From NCBI RefSeq assembly GCF_902833085.1, contig NZ_CADFEB010000005.1, positions 372,001 through 436,000 on the forward strand: a stretch of DNA of 64,000 bases. The letters run 5' to 3'. This document shows, in pieces, positions 44,665-54,984 of the stretch (within the stretch, counting starts at the first letter, position 1; the number at the start of each line of letters is the position of its first letter). Under the pieces are notes generated by a model. It ran no database searches and was not told the DNA's origin. It saw nothing but the letters and a program-made list of their open reading frames with translations. A program made the position numbers and the translations under genes. The stretch comes from Burkholderia ubonensis. Lineage in GTDB: Bacteria; Pseudomonadota; Gammaproteobacteria; Burkholderiales; Burkholderiaceae.

Positions 44665-46113
44665 TCAATGCGCAACGACGCGATTGCGCCCTTCGCGCTT
44701 CGCCTGATACAGCCGCTCGTCCACCGCACGCAGCAGCGCGTCCACCGTGCTGCCGTCGATCCCGTACTGCGCGACGCCGACGCTGACCGTCACCTGCACC
44801 CGCTTGAAATCGAGCCCGAACGGCGCGCTCGCGATCGACGAGCGCAGGCGCTCGGCCGTCATCCGCGCCCCCTCGAGCGGCATCTCCGGCAACAGCGCCA
44901 TGAACTCCTCGCCGCCGACCCGCGCAATCCCGCCCGCCGGCCGGACCACGAACTCGTCGCCACCGCCCCGCGCGGTCCCGCTCCCCGGCCGGATCGCCTC
45001 GATGCATTGCCGCACGACGCCGCGCAGCACCTCGTCGCCGATCTGGTGCCCGTACGCGTCGTTGATGTTCTTGAAGTTGTCGAGATCGAACGCGAGCAGC
45101 GAAAACGGCGTGCCGTCGCGTTCCGCGCGCTGGATCTCGCGTTCGACGAGGCCGATGAACTGGCGGCGGTTCGACGCGCCCGTCAGCGGGTCGGTCGCGG
45201 CCAGGTATTCGAGTTTCTGGTTGGTGCGCCGCAGTTCCTGCAACGCGCTCTCGGTGCGCGACATCGATTCCGACAGCCGGCTCATCAGGTCTTCCTGGCT
45301 GTAGATCGCCGAAAACGAACGGGTGGTCTGCAGCGCCTGCACGACGCCGTAGCTCAGCAGGAAGAACCCGCCCGCGAAGATCGCATGCGCGAGCCACCAC
45401 ATGTGGTTCCACGGCTTGCCGAGAATGAACGCGAGCGACGACAGCGCAAACGCCGTGATCGACATCCCGTAGATCGCCATCAGCGGCGAGCGGATGCGCC
45501 GCGCGAGCAGCACGCCGACGTTGAGCATCGAGAACACCATCGCGCCGCCCTCCATCGACAGGCGGGTGCCGAGCACGCCGGCGACAGGCGAATACGCGAT
45601 ATACGCAACCGCGGCATCGACGCCCAGGAAGAACACGACCCACGGCAGCCAGGTACGCAGGCTCGTGCGCCGGTCAACGCGATCGGACGGCCGCGAATAC
45701 GACATCAGGCCGGTCAGCAGCAGGATCGCCATCACGAGCCGCGACGCCGGGCCGTACAGCAGGAACAGCCAGATGTTGTGATGCGCCATCCCGGTGAAGA
45801 GGCCGTGCAGCGCATAGATCATCGCGAAGCCGAGAAAGCCGAGCGTCAGCCAGCGCAGCAGCGGTTCGCCGGACGAGCGGTAGCACACCCACGTCACGTA
45901 CGTGACGAAGGCGCCCTCGAGCGTGGCCGCGGCAATCGCGAGTTCATGGAACGCGTGGTTCTCGAACGTCAGGTGCGGATCGCCGAAGAACCACAGGTAT
46001 GCGATGAGATAGGCCGGCAGCAGCGCGAATCCGATCAGCAGGCATTTCGCGTAGATCTTCGCGACGGCGCTGACGGCGCGCGGCGGCTCGCTTGCGGTGT
46101 ATGTCGTGCTCAA
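44665..46113 (-). CDS. membrane diguanylate cyclase with a tandem-duplicated GGDEF hairpin
   Basis: 482 residues from the TTG at 46111-46113. About eight TM helices occupy residues 20-265; His-rich spots occur in them (NHAFHELA, LHGLFTGMAHHN, WWLAHAIF). A short coiled linker leads to the GGDEF domain (about 300-482; ATDPLTGASNRRQF, FDLDNFKNINDAYGH). The active-site region contains two consecutive motifs: GGDEF at 384-388 and GGEEF at 400-404, because residues 375-390 and 391-406 are a direct repeat. Both copies lack the RxxD inhibitory site (RPGS, RPAG). No EAL domain. Predicted to make c-di-GMP if the second hairpin folds normally. Confidence 0.85.
   Translation of the reverse strand: MSTTYTASEPPRAVSAVAKIYAKCLLIGFALLPAYLIAYLWFFGDPHLTFENHAFHELAIAAATLEGAFVTYVTWVCYRSSGEPLLRWLTLGFLGFAMIYALHGLFTGMAHHNIWLFLLYGPASRLVMAILLLTGLMSYSRPSDRVDRRTSLRTWLPWVVFFLGVDAAVAYIAYSPVAGVLGTRLSMEGGAMVFSMLNVGVLLARRIRSPLMAIYGMSITAFALSSLAFILGKPWNHMWWLAHAIFAGGFFLLSYGVVQALQTTRSFSAIYSQEDLMSRLSESMSRTESALQELRRTNQKLEYLAATDPLTGASNRRQFIGLVEREIQRAERDGTPFSLLAFDLDNFKNINDAYGHQIGDEVLRGVVRQCIEAIRPGSGTARGGGDEFVVRPAGGIARVGGEEFMALLPEMPLEGARMTAERLRSSIASAPFGLDFKRVQVTVSVGVAQYGIDGSTVDALLRAVDERLYQAKREGRNRVVAH
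44896..44991 (-). repeat. 48-bp in-frame tandem duplication inside the GGDEF domain
   Basis: The units 44944-44991 and 44896-44943 (in transcription order) are each 48 bp and about 79% identical. They encode RPGSGTARGGGDEFVV and RPAGGIARVGGEEFMA. The reading frame is kept because 48 is a multiple of 3. Confidence 0.9.
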
Positions 46114-46439
46114 TTCGGCCCCCGATCGATCCGCTGCGTTGTTCGAATACGAAAGACGCCGGACCACGACACACCGCCCGCCCCCACTTACGGGCATGCG
46201 CGGCGACCGTCCGCGCGACGCGCTATCCGGCCCCTAATACCGAAAGGCAAATGTCAGAGGCTAGTATAGGTGGGGCGATTCGTTTGACAAGTAAGGGGAA
46301 ACGGCATCGGTGCAGCCACGCGGATTGATTCTCGTCCGTATCGGATCGCGCGGATTGGACGCGTTGCCGTATCCGGGGAGAGGCTCGCCCGGGCGGTTGC
46401 GCAGCCGGCGTGCGAACACGTACGCCGGCTGCGCCGAGG
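46114..46439. other. intergenic region between the thiolase 3' end and the cyclase start
   Basis: 326 bp. It contains the GC hairpin 46399-46434 behind the thiolase gene; the rest shows no convincing ORF. The cyclase promoter must lie here, but I see no strong box. Confidence 0.5.
46399..46434 (-). terminator. 13-bp perfect stem after the thiolase gene (no T-tract)
   Basis: GCGCAGCCGGCGT and ACGCCGGCTGCGC pair fully around a 10-nt loop, 6 bp after the thiolase stop on the minus strand. There is no T run on either side. Confidence 0.5.
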
Positions 46440-47618
46440 TCAGACGATTTCGAACAGGCCGGCCGCGCCCTGCCCGCCGCCGATGCACATCGTCACGACC
46501 GCATATTTCACGCCGCGCCGCTTGCCTTCGATCAGCGCATGGCCGGTCAGGCGCGCGCCCGACACGCCGTACGGATGCCCGACCGCGATCGCGCCGCCGT
46601 TCACGTTGAGCCGGTCCTCGGGAATGCCGAGCGTATCGCGGCAATACAGCACCTGCACCGCGAACGCCTCGTTGAGCTCCCACAGGCCGATGTCATCGAC
46701 CTTCAGCCCGGCCTGCTTCAGCAGCTTCGGCACCGCGAACACCGGGCCGATGCCCATCTCGTCCGGCTCGCAGCCGGCGACCGCGAAGCCGCGGAACACG
46801 CCGAGCGGCTGCAGGCCTTCCTTCTGCGCGGCATCGGCGCTCATCACCACGCACGCGGACGCGCCGTCGGAGAACTGGCTCGCGTTGCCGGCGGTGATCA
46901 CGCCGCCCGGCACGGCCGAGCGGATCTGCGACACGCCGTCGAGCGTCGTGTCCGGCCGGATGCCTTCGTCGGCCGACACCGTCACTTCCTTCGTGAAGAG
47001 CCGCCCGGTCGCCTTGTCGGCAATGCCGGCGCGCACGGTGATCGGCACGATCTCGGCATCGAAGCGCCCCGCCGCCTGCGCAGCCGCCGCCCTCAGCTGC
47101 GACTGCACGCCGTATTCGTCCTGCCGCTCCTTCGAGATCCCGTAGCGCTTCGCGACGTTCTCGGCGGTCTGCAGCATGTTCCAGTAGATCTCCGGCTTGT
47201 GTTCGAGCAGCCAGCCCTCGTGCATCATGTGCCGGTTCATTTCGTTCTGCACGCACGAGATCGACTCGACGCCGCCCGCGACATACACGTCGCCTTCGCC
47301 CGCGATGATCCGCTGCGCGGCGAGCGCGATCGTCTGCAGCCCGGACGAGCAGAAGCGGTTCACCGTCATGCCCGGCACGCTCACCGGCAGCCCCGCGCGC
47401 AGCGCGATCTGGCGCGCGATATTGACGCCCGTCGCGCCTTCCGGGTTCGCACAGCCCATGATCACGTCCTCGACGCGCGCGGGGTCGAGCCCGGTGCGTT
47501 CGAGCGCGGCGGCGACCACGTGGCCGCCGAGCGTCGCACCGTGCGTCATGTTGAAGGCCCCACGCCACGATTTCGCCAGCGGCGTGCGCGCAGTCGATAC
47601 GATTACGGCTTCGGTCAT
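46440..47618 (-). CDS. acetyl-CoA C-acyltransferase (thiolase)
   Basis: 392 residues. The nucleophile C90 is in [11 protein letters not shown]348 in [16 protein letters not shown], and C378 in [11 protein letters not shown], the full thiolase set. In the context of the hydratase/dehydrogenase and the AMP ligase it should perform the last beta-oxidation cleavage to acetyl-CoA, although biosynthetic use is possible. Last gene of the run, 46 bp after the nicotinamidase gene. Confidence 0.92.
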   Translation of the reverse strand: MTEAVIVSTARTPLAKSWRGAFNMTHGATLGGHVVAAALERTGLDPARVEDVIMGCANPEGATGVNIARQIALRAGLPVSVPGMTVNRFCSSGLQTIALAAQRIIAGEGDVYVAGGVESISCVQNEMNRHMMHEGWLLEHKPEIYWNMLQTAENVAKRYGISKERQDEYGVQSQLRAAAAQAAGRFDAEIVPITVRAGIADKATGRLFTKEVTVSADEGIRPDTTLDGVSQIRSAVPGGVITAGNASQFSDGASACVVMSADAAQKEGLQPLGVFRGFAVAGCEPDEMGIGPVFAVPKLLKQAGLKVDDIGLWELNEAFAVQVLYCRDTLGIPEDRLNVNGGAIAVGHPYGVSGARLTGHALIEGKRRGVKYAVVTMCIGGGQGAAGLFEIV

Positions 47619-47664
47619 GCGAGTCTCCTTCCTGTTCCTGCTTCCTGATGAATGAGTGAATGCG

Positions 47665-48297
47665 CTACGCCGCCGGGCGCGCGCCGGCCGACGTGACCCG
47701 CGTCACGCCCGCCGCCTGCAGCTGTTGCCATGCGTTCGCGAGTGACCCGTTCAGGTCGATCGCGCGACATGCGTCGTCGATCACCGCCGCGTCGAAGCCC
47801 GCTGCCCGCGCGTCGAGCGCCGACCATGCGACGCAATAGTCGGTCGCGAGCCCGCAGCACCACACGCGCTTCGCGCCGAGTTCGCGCAGGTAGCCGGCGA
47901 GGCCCGTGCGCGTCGTGCGATCGGCTTCGACGAAGGCCGAATAGCTGTCGACCTGCGCGTCGCCGCCCTTGCGGATCACGAGCCGCGCGTGCGGAATGTC
48001 GAGGTCGCGATGCAGCGCCGCGCCGTCGGTGTCCTGCACGCAGTGCACGGGCCACAGCACCTGTTCGCCGTACGGCAGCGCGAGGGTCGAGAACGGCTCG
48101 CGCCCCGGATGGTTCGCCGCGAACGACACGTGGTCGCGCGGATGCCAGTCCTGCGTCAGCACCACCTGGTCGAAACGCGCGGCGAGCGCATTGATGACCG
48201 GCACGACCGCATCGCCGTCCGGCACCGCGAGCGCGCCGCCGGGCATGAAGTCGTATTGCACGTCGATCACGAGCAGAACGTCGTCGGTGTGTTTCAT
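47665..48297 (-). CDS. pncA: nicotinamidase (PncA family)
   Basis: 210 residues; converts nicotinamide to nicotinate for NAD salvage. The catalytic D12 ([16 protein letters not shown]), K110 and C155 ([10 protein letters not shown]) are in the E. coli PncA order; metal ligands D50, H52 and H85 are in [13 protein letters not shown] and WPVHCVQ. ATG 48297 begins [10 protein letters not shown]. It sits inside a fatty-acid beta-oxidation gene run (51 bp after the hydratase/dehydrogenase, 46 bp before the thiolase), so is presumably co-transcribed, tying NAD supply to NAD-consuming oxidation. Confidence 0.9.
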   Translation of the reverse strand: MKHTDDVLLVIDVQYDFMPGGALAVPDGDAVVPVINALAARFDQVVLTQDWHPRDHVSFAANHPGREPFSTLALPYGEQVLWPVHCVQDTDGAALHRDLDIPHARLVIRKGGDAQVDSYSAFVEADRTTRTGLAGYLRELGAKRVWCCGLATDYCVAWSALDARAAGFDAAVIDDACRAIDLNGSLANAWQQLQAAGVTRVTSAGARPAA

Positions 48298-48348
48298 CGC
48301 GTTTCTCCTGTAGGCGCCGCTCGGCAGCACGGCGGCACGGCAGCGCAG

Positions 48349-50433
48349 TCAGCCGTTGAAACCGCGTCCGGCCTGCGCGAGTTCGGCGATCGACGGCGCA
48401 AGCTGCCACGCGTCGCCGTTCGCGGCGGCCGCATAGCGGCGGATCGCCCGCTCGACGTTGTAGAGGCCGACCGTGTCCGCGTACAGCATCGGGCCGCCGC
48501 GCCACAGCGGGAAGCCGTAGCCGGTCAGGTACACCATGTCGATGTCGGACGCCTTTGACGCGATCTTCTCCTCGAGAATCTTCGCGCCTTCGTTGACGAG
48601 CGCGAACACGAGCCGCTCGACGATCTCGTCGTCGCCGATCTTGCGCCGCGCGACGCCGCGCTCCTGCGAATACGCGACGATCATCTCGTCGACGAGCGCC
48701 GACGGCTTCGCCTTGCGCTCGCCCGGCGCGTAGTCGTACCAGCCCGCGCCGGTCTTCTGGCCGAAGCGGCCCTGCTCGCACAGGCGATCGGCGATCTTCG
48801 AGTAATGGAGGTCCGGCTTCTCGACGTAGCGGCGCTTGCGGATCGCCCAGCCGATGTCGTTGCCGGCGAGGTCGCTCATCCGGAACGGGCCCATCGCGAA
48901 GCCGAACTTTTCGATCGCGCGGTCGACCTGCGCGGGCAGCGCGCCTTCCTCGACCAGGAACAGCGCCTGGCGGATGTACTGCTCGATCATCCGGTTGCCG
49001 ATGAAGCCGTCGCACACGCCCGACACCACCGCGGTCTTGCGGATCTTCTTCGCGATCGCCATCACGGTCGCGAGCACGTCCTTCGCAGTCGCCTCGCCGC
49101 GCACGACCTCGAGCAGCTTCATCACGTTCGCCGGGCTGAAGAAATGCATGCCGACGACGTCCTGCGGCCGCTTCGTGAACGCGGCGATCCTGTTCACGTC
49201 GAGCGTCGACGTGTTCGACGCGAGGATCGCGCCCGGCTTCGCGACTTCGTCGAGCTGGCGGAACACCTGCTCTTTCACGCCGAGCTCCTCGAACACGGCC
49301 TCGATGATCAGGTCGGCGTCCTTCAGGTCGGCGTAGGACAGCGTCGGCGTGATCAGCGCCATGCGCGCGTCGAGCTTCTCCTGCGTGAGCTTGCCCTTCT
49401 TCACCTGCGCGTCGTAATTCTTGCGGATCGTCGCCAGCCCGCGCTCGAGCGCGTCCTGCTTCGTTTCGAGCAGCGTGACGGGCAGGCCCGCGTTCACGAA
49501 GTTCATCGCGATGCCGCCGCCCATCGTGCCCGCGCCGATCACCGCGACCTGGCGGACCTCGCGCACCGGCGTATCGGCCGGCACGTCGGGGATCTTGCTC
49601 GCCGCGCGCTCGCCGAAGAACGCATGCCGCAGCGCACGGCATTCCGGCGTCATCATCAGCGCGACGAAGCCGTCGCGCTCCGCGATGACACCTTTGTCGA
49701 AGCCGTGCAGCACACCCGCCTCGATCGCGTCGATGCACTTGTGCGGCGCAGGGAAGTTCGGCGCGGCGGCCTTCGCCGAGTTGCGCGCGAACTGGATGAA
49801 GCCCGCGGCGTTCTCGTGGACGATCTTGCGGTCGCGCACGCGCGGATGCGGCCCCGCCTGCGCGCCGACCTTGCGGGCGAACGCGACGGCCGCGTCGAGC
49901 AGGTCGCCCTCGGCCATTTCGTCGAACAGCCCGCTCTTCGCGAGCTGCTCGGACGGCACCGGCGCGCCCGACACGATCATGTTCAGCGCGGTCTCGAGCC
50001 CGACCGCGCGCGGCAGGCGCTGCGTGCCGCCCGCGCCCGGCAGCAGACCGAGCTTGACCTCCGGCAGCGCGATCTGCGCGCCGGGCGCCGCGATCCGGTA
50101 ATGCGCGCCGAGCGCGAGCTCGAGGCCGCCGCCCATCGCGACGCTGTGGATCGCGACGACGACCGGCTTCGCGCTCGCTTCCACCGTGCGGATCACGGTG
50201 TGCAGCGTCGGCTCCTGCAGCGCCTTCGGGGTATTGAATTCGGTGATGTCGGCGCCGCCCGAGAAGGCGCGGCCCGCGCCCGTCAGCACGATCGCAGCGA
50301 CCGCCGGATCCTGCGCGGCGCGATCGAGCCCTTCCATGATGCCGAGCCGGGTCGACAGACCGAGCCCGTTGACGGGCGGATTGTTGAGCGTGATGACGGC
50401 GACGCCGTCGCGAATCGAGTAATCCACTGCCAT
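48349..50433 (-). CDS. bifunctional enoyl-CoA hydratase / 3-hydroxyacyl-CoA dehydrogenase
   Basis: 694 residues. The N-terminal crotonase domain (about 1-190) has GGADITEF and the Glu-bearing IALPEVKLGLLPGAGGTQRLPR. The dehydrogenase NAD fold begins at about 297 with VAVIGAGTMGGGIAMNFVNAG, and the 3-hydroxyacyl-CoA dehydrogenase C-terminal domain with GMHFFSPANVMKLLEVVRG and a DGFIGNRM motif completes the FadJ/PaaG-type enzyme. Performs the middle two steps of beta-oxidation. 152 bp behind the AMP ligase gene. Confidence 0.93.
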   Translation of the reverse strand: MAVDYSIRDGVAVITLNNPPVNGLGLSTRLGIMEGLDRAAQDPAVAAIVLTGAGRAFSGGADITEFNTPKALQEPTLHTVIRTVEASAKPVVVAIHSVAMGGGLELALGAHYRIAAPGAQIALPEVKLGLLPGAGGTQRLPRAVGLETALNMIVSGAPVPSEQLAKSGLFDEMAEGDLLDAAVAFARKVGAQAGPHPRVRDRKIVHENAAGFIQFARNSAKAAAPNFPAPHKCIDAIEAGVLHGFDKGVIAERDGFVALMMTPECRALRHAFFGERAASKIPDVPADTPVREVRQVAVIGAGTMGGGIAMNFVNAGLPVTLLETKQDALERGLATIRKNYDAQVKKGKLTQEKLDARMALITPTLSYADLKDADLIIEAVFEELGVKEQVFRQLDEVAKPGAILASNTSTLDVNRIAAFTKRPQDVVGMHFFSPANVMKLLEVVRGEATAKDVLATVMAIAKKIRKTAVVSGVCDGFIGNRMIEQYIRQALFLVEEGALPAQVDRAIEKFGFAMGPFRMSDLAGNDIGWAIRKRRYVEKPDLHYSKIADRLCEQGRFGQKTGAGWYDYAPGERKAKPSALVDEMIVAYSQERGVARRKIGDDEIVERLVFALVNEGAKILEEKIASKASDIDMVYLTGYGFPLWRGGPMLYADTVGLYNVERAIRRYAAAANGDAWQLAPSIAELAQAGRGFNG

Positions 50434-50585
50434 CTGTCTGCCTCCATGCGTCGCGCGCCGGGGTGGCTGCGCTTCATTGTGCGCGGGTGAACAGCCGCTT
50501 GTCCAAGACGAACGGAGGCAGCATACAACGAAAAAGCACGGTCGTTCAATTTGAATTTGAACGCGATTCGGGGGCGGAACGAACG

Positions 50586-52223
50586 CTAGCAGTCCGCCGT
50601 CGGCAGCGTGTAATCGCGGAACATGTCGCGCAGCTTCAGCTTCTGCAGCTTGCCCGTAGCGGTGTGCGGCAGCGCGTCGACGAACACGACGTCATCGGGA
50701 ATCCACCATTTCGCAACCTTGCCGTCATAGAACGCGAGCAGTTCCTCCCGGCTCACGTCGGCGCCGTCCCGCAGGACCACGACCAGGAGCGGCCGCTCGG
50801 TCCACTTCGGGTGCGCGCAGGCGATGCACGCGGCCTCGGCGACCGCCGGATGCGCGACCGCGACGTTCTCGATGTCGATCGAGCTGATCCACTCGCCGCC
50901 CGACTTGATCACGTCCTTGCTGCGGTCGGTGATCTGCAGGAAGCCGTCCGGATCGATCGTCGCGACGTCGCCGGTCGGGAACCAGCCGTCCGCGAGCGGC
51001 GACGCGTCGCTGCGGAAGTAGCGGTCGACCACCCACGGTCCGCGCACCTGCAGCTCGCCGAACGCGACGCCGTCCCACGGCAACTCGCGGCCGTCGTCGC
51101 CGACGATCCGCATGTCGACGCCGCAGATCACGCGCCCCTGCTTCTCGAGCACCTTGCGCTGCGCGTCGAGCGGACGTTGCGACTGCGCCCAGGTCAGCTT
51201 CGCGAGCGTGCCGAGCGGCGACATCTCGGTCATGCCCCACGCGTGGATCACGCGCACGTCGTACTCGTCCTCGAACGTGCGCAGCATCGCCGGCGGGCAT
51301 GCGGAGCCGCCGATCACGGTGCGCTCGAGCGTCGAGAAGCGCACGCCCGCTTCGCGCATGTAGTTGAGCAGTCCGAGCCACACGGTCGGCACGCCCGCCG
51401 AGAAGGTCACGCGCTCGGCCTCCATCAGCGCGTACAGCGACTTGCCGTCGAGGTCCTTGCCGGGCAGCACGAGCTTGCCGCCCGTGAGCGGCACCGAGTA
51501 AGGCAACCCCCATGCGTTGACATGGAACATCGGCACGACGGGCAGCACCGCGTCCATCGCGGACAGGTTCATCGCGTCGGGCAGCGCCGCGCCGTACGCG
51601 TGCAGCACGGTCGAGCGGTGCGAATACAGCACGCCCTTCGGGTTGCCGGTCGTGCCCGACGTGTAGCAGAGCCCCGACGCCTGCTGCTCGTCGAGGCGCG
51701 GCCAGTCGTAGCGGCCGTCCTCCGCTTCGACGAGCGTCTCGTAGCACAGGAACGGCGTCGCGCCGGCGGGCAGGTGCGCGGCGTCGGTCATCGCGATCCA
51801 GCCCTGCACATGCGGGCATTGCGGCGCGAGCGCGTCGACGAGCGGCGCGAAATTGATGTCGAAGAAGACGTAGCGGTCTTCCGCGTGGTTGACGATATAG
51901 GCGATCTGCTCGGGAAACAGGCGCGGGTTGATCGTGTGGCAGACGGCGCCCATGCCGCTGATCCCGTAGTACGCCTCCAGATGCCGGTAGCCGTTCCATG
52001 CGAGCGTGCCGACACGCTCGCCCGCTGCGACGCCGAGCCGCGCGAGCGCCTGCGCGAGCTGCTTCGCGCGCCGTTCGCAGTCGCGATACGTGTAGCGATG
52101 CAGGTCGCCCTCGATCCGCTTCGACACGATCTCGACCGCGCCCGCGTGACGCGCGGCATGCGTGATCAACGAGGACACCAGGAGCGGCATGTCCATCATC
52201 TGGCCCAGCAACGGCTTACCCAT
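50586..52223 (-). CDS. long-/medium-chain fatty acid-CoA ligase (AMP-binding family)
   Basis: 545 residues, ANL superfamily; activates a carboxylic acid with ATP and CoA. The P-loop-like motif [63 protein letters not shown] (hinge and A8) and the A10 lysine in [12 protein letters not shown] are all visible. ATG 52221-52223 starts [15 protein letters not shown]. It leads the run ligase, hydratase/dehydrogenase, nicotinamidase, thiolase, so it probably feeds acyl-CoA to beta-oxidation; the chain length is not readable. Divergent from selO. Confidence 0.9.
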   Translation of the reverse strand: MGKPLLGQMMDMPLLVSSLITHAARHAGAVEIVSKRIEGDLHRYTYRDCERRAKQLAQALARLGVAAGERVGTLAWNGYRHLEAYYGISGMGAVCHTINPRLFPEQIAYIVNHAEDRYVFFDINFAPLVDALAPQCPHVQGWIAMTDAAHLPAGATPFLCYETLVEAEDGRYDWPRLDEQQASGLCYTSGTTGNPKGVLYSHRSTVLHAYGAALPDAMNLSAMDAVLPVVPMFHVNAWGLPYSVPLTGGKLVLPGKDLDGKSLYALMEAERVTFSAGVPTVWLGLLNYMREAGVRFSTLERTVIGGSACPPAMLRTFEDEYDVRVIHAWGMTEMSPLGTLAKLTWAQSQRPLDAQRKVLEKQGRVICGVDMRIVGDDGRELPWDGVAFGELQVRGPWVVDRYFRSDASPLADGWFPTGDVATIDPDGFLQITDRSKDVIKSGGEWISSIDIENVAVAHPAVAEAACIACAHPKWTERPLLVVVLRDGADVSREELLAFYDGKVAKWWIPDDVVFVDALPHTATGKLQKLKLRDMFRDYTLPTADC

Positions 52224-52335
52224 CGTCTTGTTCTCCCGGAAGGACGCGAATCGGTGTACAGCCTCGGCCCGGCGCGCCGCCATGCGGGCGGCGCGAGGCC
52301 GCCTTACAATATCGGCTAAACCAGAGGCGCTCAAC

Positions 52336-53913
52336 ATGTCGTTTTCCCGAAGCGCAGCCGATCCGGCTGACACCCTGCCCGATCTCCCCGATCTTGCCGC
52401 CACGCTCGGCGCGCCCGCCGACGGCGCATTCGTGCGGCTCGGCGCGGCATTTCACACGCGCCTGCCGGCCGCGCCGCTGCCCGCCCCCTACGTGGTCGGC
52501 TTCTCCGACGAAGTCGCGCGGCTGCTCGGGCTGCCGGCGGCGCTCGCCGGCCATCCGCAGTTCGCCGGGCTGTTCGCCGGCAATCCGACCCGCGACTGGC
52601 CCGCCGACGCGATGTCGTACGCGTCGGTCTATTCGGGCCACCAGTTCGGCGTATGGGCCGGCCAGCTCGGCGACGGCCGCGCGCTGACCATCGGCGAGCT
52701 CGACGGCACGGACGGCCGCCGCTACGAGCTGCAGCTGAAGGGCAGCGGCCGCACGCCGTACTCGCGGATGGGCGACGGACGCGCGGTGCTGCGCTCGTCG
52801 ATCCGCGAATTCCTGTGCTCCGAGGCGATGCATCACCTCGGCATCCCGACCACGCGCGCGCTGACCGTGATCGGCTCCGACGCGCCGGTGGTCCGCGAGG
52901 AAATCGAAACGTCGGCCGTCGTCACGCGCGTGTCCGAAAGCTTCGTGCGTTTCGGCCACTTCGAGCACTTCTTCTCGAACGACCGCCCCGACCTGCTGCG
53001 CGCGCTCGCCGATCACGTGATCGAGCGCTTCTACCCCGCCTGCCGCGACGCCGACGATCCGTACCTCGCGCTGCTCGAAGCGGCGACGCTGCGCACCGCC
53101 GACCTCGTCGCGCAATGGCAGGCGGTCGGCTTCTGCCACGGCGTGATGAACACCGACAACATGTCGATCCTCGGCGTGACGATCGACTACGGCCCGTTCG
53201 GCTTCGTCGACGCATTCGACGCGAACCACATCTGCAACCACTCCGATACGCACGGCCGCTACGCGTACCGGATGCAGCCGCGCATCGCGCACTGGAACTG
53301 CTACTGCCTCGCACAGGCGCTGCTGCCGCTGATCGGGCTGCAGCACGACATCGCCGACGACGACGCGCGCGCCGAACGCGCGGTCGAGGACGCGCAGGCC
53401 GTGCTCGCGAAGTTTCCGGAGCGCTTCGGCCCCGCGCTCGAACGCCTGATGCGCGCGAAGCTCGGCCTCGAGGTCGAACGCGACGGCGACGCGGCGCTCG
53501 CGAACCGGCTGCTCGAAGTCATGCACGCGAGCCATGCGGACTTCACGCTGACGTTCCGCCATCTGTCGCAACTGTCGAAGCACGACGCGAGCCGCGATGC
53601 GCCGGTGCGCGACCTGTTCATCGACCGCGACGCGTTCGACGCATGGGCGAACCTCTACCGCGCGCGCCTGTCCGAGGAAGCACGCGACGATGCGGCGCGC
53701 GCCGCCGCGATGAATCGCGTGAATCCGAAGTACGTGCTGCGCAACCATCTGGCCGAGATCGCGATCCGGCACGCGAAGGAAAAGGATTTTTCCGAAGTCG
53801 AACGGCTCGCGCAGGTGCTGCGCCGGCCGTTCGACGAACAGCCCGAATACGCGTCGTACGCGGCGCTTCCGCCCGACTGGGCCGGCTCGCTCGAAGTGAG
53901 CTGCTCGTCGTGA
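52336..53913 (+). CDS. selO: protein adenylyltransferase SelO (YdiU family)
   Basis: 525 residues, close to the family norm. A pseudokinase-like fold that transfers AMP to protein hydroxyls. Family motifs: [45 protein letters not shown], and the active-site region [25 protein letters not shown]. The end lacks the C-terminal selenocysteine or cysteine seen in eukaryotic forms, but CSS is present. ATG 52336 is preferred; the frame is open to 52162. msrB follows by 38 bp; both belong to oxidative-stress protection. Confidence 0.92.
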   Translation: MSFSRSAADPADTLPDLPDLAATLGAPADGAFVRLGAAFHTRLPAAPLPAPYVVGFSDEVARLLGLPAALAGHPQFAGLFAGNPTRDWPADAMSYASVYSGHQFGVWAGQLGDGRALTIGELDGTDGRRYELQLKGSGRTPYSRMGDGRAVLRSSIREFLCSEAMHHLGIPTTRALTVIGSDAPVVREEIETSAVVTRVSESFVRFGHFEHFFSNDRPDLLRALADHVIERFYPACRDADDPYLALLEAATLRTADLVAQWQAVGFCHGVMNTDNMSILGVTIDYGPFGFVDAFDANHICNHSDTHGRYAYRMQPRIAHWNCYCLAQALLPLIGLQHDIADDDARAERAVEDAQAVLAKFPERFGPALERLMRAKLGLEVERDGDAALANRLLEVMHASHADFTLTFRHLSQLSKHDASRDAPVRDLFIDRDAFDAWANLYRARLSEEARDDAARAAAMNRVNPKYVLRNHLAEIAIRHAKEKDFSEVERLAQVLRRPFDEQPEYASYAALPPDWAGSLEVSCSS

Positions 53914-53951
53914 CGCCCGCGTCCCGACCGTTCCATCAGGAGAAACGACAC

Positions 53952-54383
53952 ATGTCCCACGATTCAGACGACAAGTCCTATCCGTACCAGAAAGACGACG
54001 CGGAACTGCGCCGCCGGCTCACGCCGATGCAGTACGAAGTCACGCAGCACGCGGCGACCGAGCGCGCATTCACCGGCGAATACACCGACACGGAAGACGC
54101 CGGCATCTACAAATGCGTCGTATGCAGCACGCCGCTGTTCGAATCCGGCGCGAAATTCCATTCCGGCTGCGGCTGGCCCAGCTACTTCAAGCCGCTCAAC
54201 GGCGAAGTGATCGAGGAAGTGATGGACTACACGCACGGGATGGTGCGCGTCGAGGTCCGCTGCAACCACTGCGGCGCGCATCTCGGCCACGTGTTCGAGG
54301 ACGGCCCGCGCGACCAGACCGGCTTGCGTTACTGCATCAATTCGGCTGCGTTAAACTTCGACTCCCGACCCGAAGACCAATAA
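53952..54383 (+). CDS. msrB: peptide-methionine (R)-S-oxide reductase
   Basis: 143 residues; reduces methionine-R-sulfoxide in proteins. Zinc cysteines C55/C58 (CVVC) and C104/C107 (CNHC) and the catalytic C128 in [23 protein letters not shown] is the substrate loop. The start at ATG 53952 follows AGGAGAAACG. No fusion to MsrA. Downstream is a GTGAAAGGCCGC stem. Confidence 0.95.
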   Translation: MSHDSDDKSYPYQKDDAELRRRLTPMQYEVTQHAATERAFTGEYTDTEDAGIYKCVVCSTPLFESGAKFHSGCGWPSYFKPLNGEVIEEVMDYTHGMVRVEVRCNHCGAHLGHVFEDGPRDQTGLRYCINSAALNFDSRPEDQ

Positions 54384-54409
54384 GCGGCGCTTCGCGGGCC
54401 CCTACAACG

Positions 54410-54437
54410 GTGAAAGGCCGCGCAAGCGGCCTTTCAC
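54410..54437. terminator. hairpin after msrB
   Basis: GTGAAAGGCCGC and GCGGCCTTTCAC form a perfect 12-bp stem around GCAA, 26 bp after msrB and 15 bp before yciB. The T-rich part is only TTT within the stem, so it may weaken read-through rather than end it. Confidence 0.6.
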
Positions 54438-54452
54438 GCAGCTGCGATCATC

Positions 54453-54983
54453 ATGAAATTTTTGTTCGATCTGTTTCCGATCATCCTGTTTTTCGCCGCC
54501 TTCAAGGTGTGGGATATCTTCACCGCGACCGCCGTCGCGATCGTCGCGACGCTCGTTCAAGTCGCGTGGGTCGCGTTCCGGCACCGGAAGGTCGACACGC
54601 TGCAGTGGGTCAGCCTCGGACTGATCGTCGTGTTCGGCGGCGCGACGCTCGTGCTGCACAACCAGAAATTCATTCAGTGGAAATTGACCGTGCTTTACTG
54701 GCTATTTGCAATCGGCCTGCTCGCCGCGCGCTACGCGTTCGGCAACAACCTGATCGAGAAAATGATGGGCAAGCAGCTCACGCTGCCGCACCCCGTCTGG
54801 GACAGGCTCAACGTCGCATGGTCGCTGTTCTTCGCGGCGCTCGGCGCGGTCAACCTGTACGTGATGCGCAACTTCACCGAATCGCAGTGGGTGAATTTCA
54901 AGCTGTTCGGCACGACGGGCGCGATGGTCGTGTTCATCATCCTGCAGAGCCTCTGGCTCGCAAAATACCTGAAGGACGAATGA
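54453..54983 (+). CDS. yciB: inner membrane septation protein YciB (IspZ family)
   Basis: 176 residues with about five hydrophobic helices: [39 protein letters not shown] and others. Homologues link cell division and envelope synthesis. The length and the start [14 protein letters not shown] fit the family. The next gene (BolA family) begins 1 bp after its stop. Confidence 0.92.
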   Translation: MKFLFDLFPIILFFAAFKVWDIFTATAVAIVATLVQVAWVAFRHRKVDTLQWVSLGLIVVFGGATLVLHNQKFIQWKLTVLYWLFAIGLLAARYAFGNNLIEKMMGKQLTLPHPVWDRLNVAWSLFFAALGAVNLYVMRNFTESQWVNFKLFGTTGAMVVFIILQSLWLAKYLKDE

Positions 54984-54984
54984 C

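Noticed and set aside
48805..50490. 561-residue plus-strand ORF opposite the hydratase/dehydrogenase gene
   Set aside because: Antisense shadow without any domain signature.
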